A DNA stretch of 64,000 nt from Cerasicoccus arenae (lineage in GTDB: Bacteria > Verrucomicrobiota > Verrucomicrobiia > Opitutales > Cerasicoccaceae). The notes below the pieces were generated by a model, which was given only the letters and a program-made list of their open reading frames with translations, did no database searches and was not told the origin of the DNA. The stretch spans positions 165,432 to 229,431 of the forward strand of contig NZ_BMXG01000004.1 in NCBI RefSeq assembly GCF_014651635.1. The letters run 5' to 3'. Position numbers and translations under genes: made by a program. Below are positions 61,964 to 64,000 of this stretch, piece after piece; within the stretch, counting starts at the first letter, position 1; each line of letters starts with the position of its first letter.

Positions 61964-63313
61964 ATGGTAAGACATATGCACCCCTATATCGCAAAAACCC
62001 TTGATACCGTTAAGAAACGTAACAACAGCGAGCCAATTTTTTTGCAGGCCGTGGGCGAAGTTCTGACTACGCTCGACCCGATGCTGGAAGAGCATCCGGA
62101 GATCGCAGACCTTAATTTACTGGAGCGCATGTGCGAGCCAGAGCGACAGTTGATTTTTCGTGTGGTTTGGAAGGGGGACGACGGCAATGTCCACGTAACG
62201 CGTGGTTTCCGCATTGAGTTTTCCAGTGTGCTCGGTCCTTACAAGGGCGGGCTGCGTTTCCAGCCCGTAGTGAACATGGGGGTTATGAAATTCCTAGGCT
62301 TTGAGCAGGTCTTTAAAAATAGCCTGACTGGCCTCAATATCGGCGGCGGCAAAGGTGGTGCCGAGTTTGATCCTCACGGCAAGAGCGACGACGAGATGAT
62401 GCGTTTTTGCCAAGCGTTCATGAGCGAACTCTATCGCCATATCGGAGCTCAGCGTGATGTGCCAGCGGGAGACATGGGCGTGGGTGCACGGGAGATCGGG
62501 TATCTCTTTGGCCAATACAAGCGCCTCACCAATCGCTACGAGCTCGGTGTGCTCACCGGCAAAGGCGTTGGCTGGGGGGGCTCTCAGGCGCGTACTGAGG
62601 CAACTGGCTATGGCGTCATTTATTTCGCACAGGAGATGCTAAATGCGGCGGGTGACGATCTTAAGGGCAAGCGGGCGGTTGTCTCCGGTGCCGGGAACGT
62701 CGCGACCTATGCGATCAAGAAGCTCCAGGATATGGGTGCTAAGGTTGTTGCCTGCTCCGATTCCACTGGCACGCTCTACCACGAGGAGGGCTTGGATGTC
62801 TCCACGATCAAACATTTGGCCGAAGTTGAGCGTAAGCATATCGATGCCTATCTTGCCGTGCACAAGGACGCCGTTTTTCGCCCCAATACCAAGGTATGGA
62901 ATGTTCCGTGTGATGTCGCTTTTCCGTGTGCAACGCAAAACGAGCTTGATGGAGATGATGCGAGGGTGCTTATCGATAATGACGTACGTTTGGTCTGCGA
63001 GGGTGCCAATATGCCATGCACGCCTGAAGCCATGTTAGCCTTCCGAGAAGCGGGCGTTCTCTTTGGCCCGGCTAAGGCTGCCAATGCGGGCGGTGTCGCT
63101 GTTTCCGCCCTTGAGATGCAGCAGAATGCAGGGTTGGAGCGTTGGACTTTCCAGCAAGTCGACGAGGAATTGCACAAAATCATGCGTGGTATTTTCACGC
63201 AGTGCACACACTGCGCGAAGAAGTATTCTACACCCACGGACTATGTCACTGGTGCCAACATTGCTGGCTTTCTCCGTGTCGCCCAAGCCATGGTCAGTCA
63301 CGGACTGATTTAG
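61964..63313 (+). CDS. gdhA: Glutamate dehydrogenase (NADP type)
   Basis: 449 residues. The GGAGG at 61952-61956 sits seven bases before ATG 61964, which is therefore preferred over the ATG at 61958 or earlier starts. It aminates 2-oxoglutarate to glutamate. LGPYKGGLRFQPVVN near 90, LNIGGGKGGAEFDPHGKSDDEMMRF near 122-146 with catalytic Lys, and the Rossmann loop VVSGAGNVATYAIKKL near 235. Length matches hexameric NADP-specific bacterial enzymes. With GSII it forms the window's nitrogen-assimilation pair. Confidence 0.95.
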   Translation: MVRHMHPYIAKTLDTVKKRNNSEPIFLQAVGEVLTTLDPMLEEHPEIADLNLLERMCEPERQLIFRVVWKGDDGNVHVTRGFRIEFSSVLGPYKGGLRFQPVVNMGVMKFLGFEQVFKNSLTGLNIGGGKGGAEFDPHGKSDDEMMRFCQAFMSELYRHIGAQRDVPAGDMGVGAREIGYLFGQYKRLTNRYELGVLTGKGVGWGGSQARTEATGYGVIYFAQEMLNAAGDDLKGKRAVVSGAGNVATYAIKKLQDMGAKVVACSDSTGTLYHEEGLDVSTIKHLAEVERKHIDAYLAVHKDAVFRPNTKVWNVPCDVAFPCATQNELDGDDARVLIDNDVRLVCEGANMPCTPEAMLAFREAGVLFGPAKAANAGGVAVSALEMQQNAGLERWTFQQVDEELHKIMRGIFTQCTHCAKKYSTPTDYVTGANIAGFLRVAQAMVSHGLI

Positions 63314-63326
63314 GCCTTACTTGCGT

Positions 63327-63467
63327 TCATCGGTCAAAAAGTTGGATAACGTAGGTGTCCCAATATTGATCGCCGTGTAGCAATCCGCCTAGCATGATTG
63401 GCTTCAGGCTCTCGCTAGGGGTGGTTCGTTCCAACGCCTTAAGGGTGCCAGTAATGACAAAAGTCAA
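63327..63467 (-). pseudogene. Possible C-terminal gene fragment
   Basis: A minus-strand frame from a TTG at 63467 gives 46 residues ending at 63327. It contains SESLKPIMLGGLLHGDQYW and a TYVIQLFDR end, which read like the end of a real protein. A stop codon lies just upstream in frame and no start-like context exists. It may be a truncated remnant; no family assigned. Confidence 0.25.
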
Positions 63468-63560
63468 CGATCAACCCCGTTTGACCCCGCTCAATGCCGT
63501 TATGTCCCTAAGCTGTTAGGCGACCAGAACTCCGCATGAACGCTGGGATTCGGCATAAAT

Positions 63561-63588
63561 AAAGGCCTCAGAGTGATCTGAGACCTTT
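63561..63588. terminator. Hairpin in the right gene-poor region
   Basis: AAAGGCCTCAGA pairs with TCTGAGACCTTT (12-bp stem, one mismatch, 4-nt loop), A-rich before and T-rich at the right arm. It could be a terminator for gdhA, although it lies 250 bp after the stop codon. Confidence 0.45.
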
Positions 63589-63600
63589 AATGTTGGTCGG

Positions 63601-63651
63601 CCTGCGGGGATGTATTTCATAACTTTCTCGTACGAACTTTGTCCCCGCAGG
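63601..63651. repeat. 10-bp inverted repeat with a 31-nt spacer
   Basis: CCTGCGGGGA (63601-63610) and TCCCCGCAGG (63642-63651) are perfect inverted repeats. It may be a recombination or repeat-end structure or a structured RNA end. No gene lies inside. Confidence 0.6.
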
Positions 63652-63875
63652 TTCGCCTGACGTGATCTATTTCATAAAATCAATTCTGAGTCGTTTGGGC
63701 GCAATTGTTGCCCGTCTGCATCAATAAGTGAAATTTGGTTCGCATCTTCAACCTCCAGCGTCTGACGTTGACTGAAGGGCAGGGTGGTTTTCAGCTTGAA
63801 TGGACATAGCGTGAATAGTCGCGCTGGTCGAGCTTACGTGAATGAGTCCACTTGAATCGTTAGTCTGGCGCTTTA

Positions 63876-63911
63876 TTTGACCCGCTCCCAATCTTTGACC
63901 CGCTCCCAATC
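63876..63911. repeat. Two exact tandem 18-bp repeats
   Basis: TTTGACCCGCTCCCAATC occurs at 63876-63893 and again at 63894-63911. It lies next to the end of an incomplete minus-strand frame and is of a type seen near ends of mobile-element genes. Confidence 0.85.
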
Positions 63912-63912
63912 T

Positions 63913-64000
63913 TCATGCCATAGGCAGTGCTAGGATTTTCCGCTTCGATTGGGTTGTTGTTGTCTTGGCTACAGCTTGCTGGGCGTATTCGGCCGGAGGC
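63913..64000 (-). CDS. C-terminus of an unidentified protein, partial
   Basis: Reading the minus strand from the window edge gives 28 residues (PAEYAQQAVAKTTTTQSKRK then ILALPMA) and a TGA at 63913-63915. The basic tail is compatible with a transposase or DNA-binding protein end but too short to identify. A second frame stays open slightly longer (to 63860), so the choice is uncertain. Confidence 0.25.
   Translation of the reverse strand, partial: PPAEYAQQAVAKTTTTQSKRKILALPMA

Overview
The window looks like chromosomal DNA of a marine or freshwater Verrucomicrobiota bacterium, most likely class Opitutae. This is inferred from gene content, not from a marker gene or search. The clues are a PEP-CTERM sorted protein, several prepilin-type (GspG-like) proteins, a ThuA protein, a DUF1343/NamZ protein, an AraC/Gfo-Idh/TIM-barrel sugar module, an eukaryote-type glutamine synthetase (GSII), a very large GH81 glucanase, start codons often without a clear Shine-Dalgarno, and dispersed single biosynthetic genes (trpA, trpF, purH, lipA). 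Nearly all of the DNA is coding and most genes are housekeeping.

Layout. 0-5 kb: end of a response regulator, DUF2062 and NamZ-like genes (-), lysS (+), a PEP-CTERM protein (-). 5-13.5 kb: a sigma54-type response regulator, a GT39-like membrane protein, an outer-membrane barrel and a Wzc-type chain-length/tyrosine kinase (probable exopolysaccharide export), then a hypothetical and an RluA-type pseudouridine synthase. 13.5-25 kb: trpA, pgi, a coiled-coil protein, a small lipoprotein, rsmI, ppx/gppA, a DUF4380-like protein, fmt, a LysM protein, parB, secG and a LolA-like protein. 25-36.5 kb: trpF, a phosphotransacetylase split into two genes, murJ, a sugar oxidoreductase/isomerase pair with a divergent AraC regulator, a pilin-like gene, a TerB-like protein, a glyoxalase-like protein, a glycosyltransferase and a TPR protein. 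36.5-44 kb: SulP transporter, Fpg glycosylase, two tandem PilT-type ATPases, a second pilin-like gene and a 601-bp insertion. 44-53 kb: purH, thuA, ndk, ispD-ispF, GSII glutamine synthetase behind a sigma54-type promoter, a minimal kinase/PP2C pair, avtA. 53-64 kb: tRNA-Arg(ACG), a 2251-residue GH81-like glucanase, lipA, gdhA, and a gene-poor right edge with repeats and gene debris.

The best candidate for something undescribed is the element at 43389-43989. It has 57-bp terminal inverted repeats (55/57 identical), lies exactly between two copies of the 6-bp sequence CTGATA (an apparent target-site duplication), has no transposase, and carries one AT-rich small lipoprotein gene. It sits 15 bp upstream of a pilin-like gene.

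Other points of interest: a GH81 catalytic domain interrupted by about 700 residues of GGxGY-type repeats; a 152-residue kinase fold abutting a PP2C phosphatase; a nearly perfect -24/-12 promoter before GSII; and unusually many poly-C/poly-G tracts, including a 16-C run inside parB. Nitrogen genes (GSII, gdhA, a sigma54 activator) and surface genes (EPS export, pili, PEP-CTERM, GH81) are the main functional themes.
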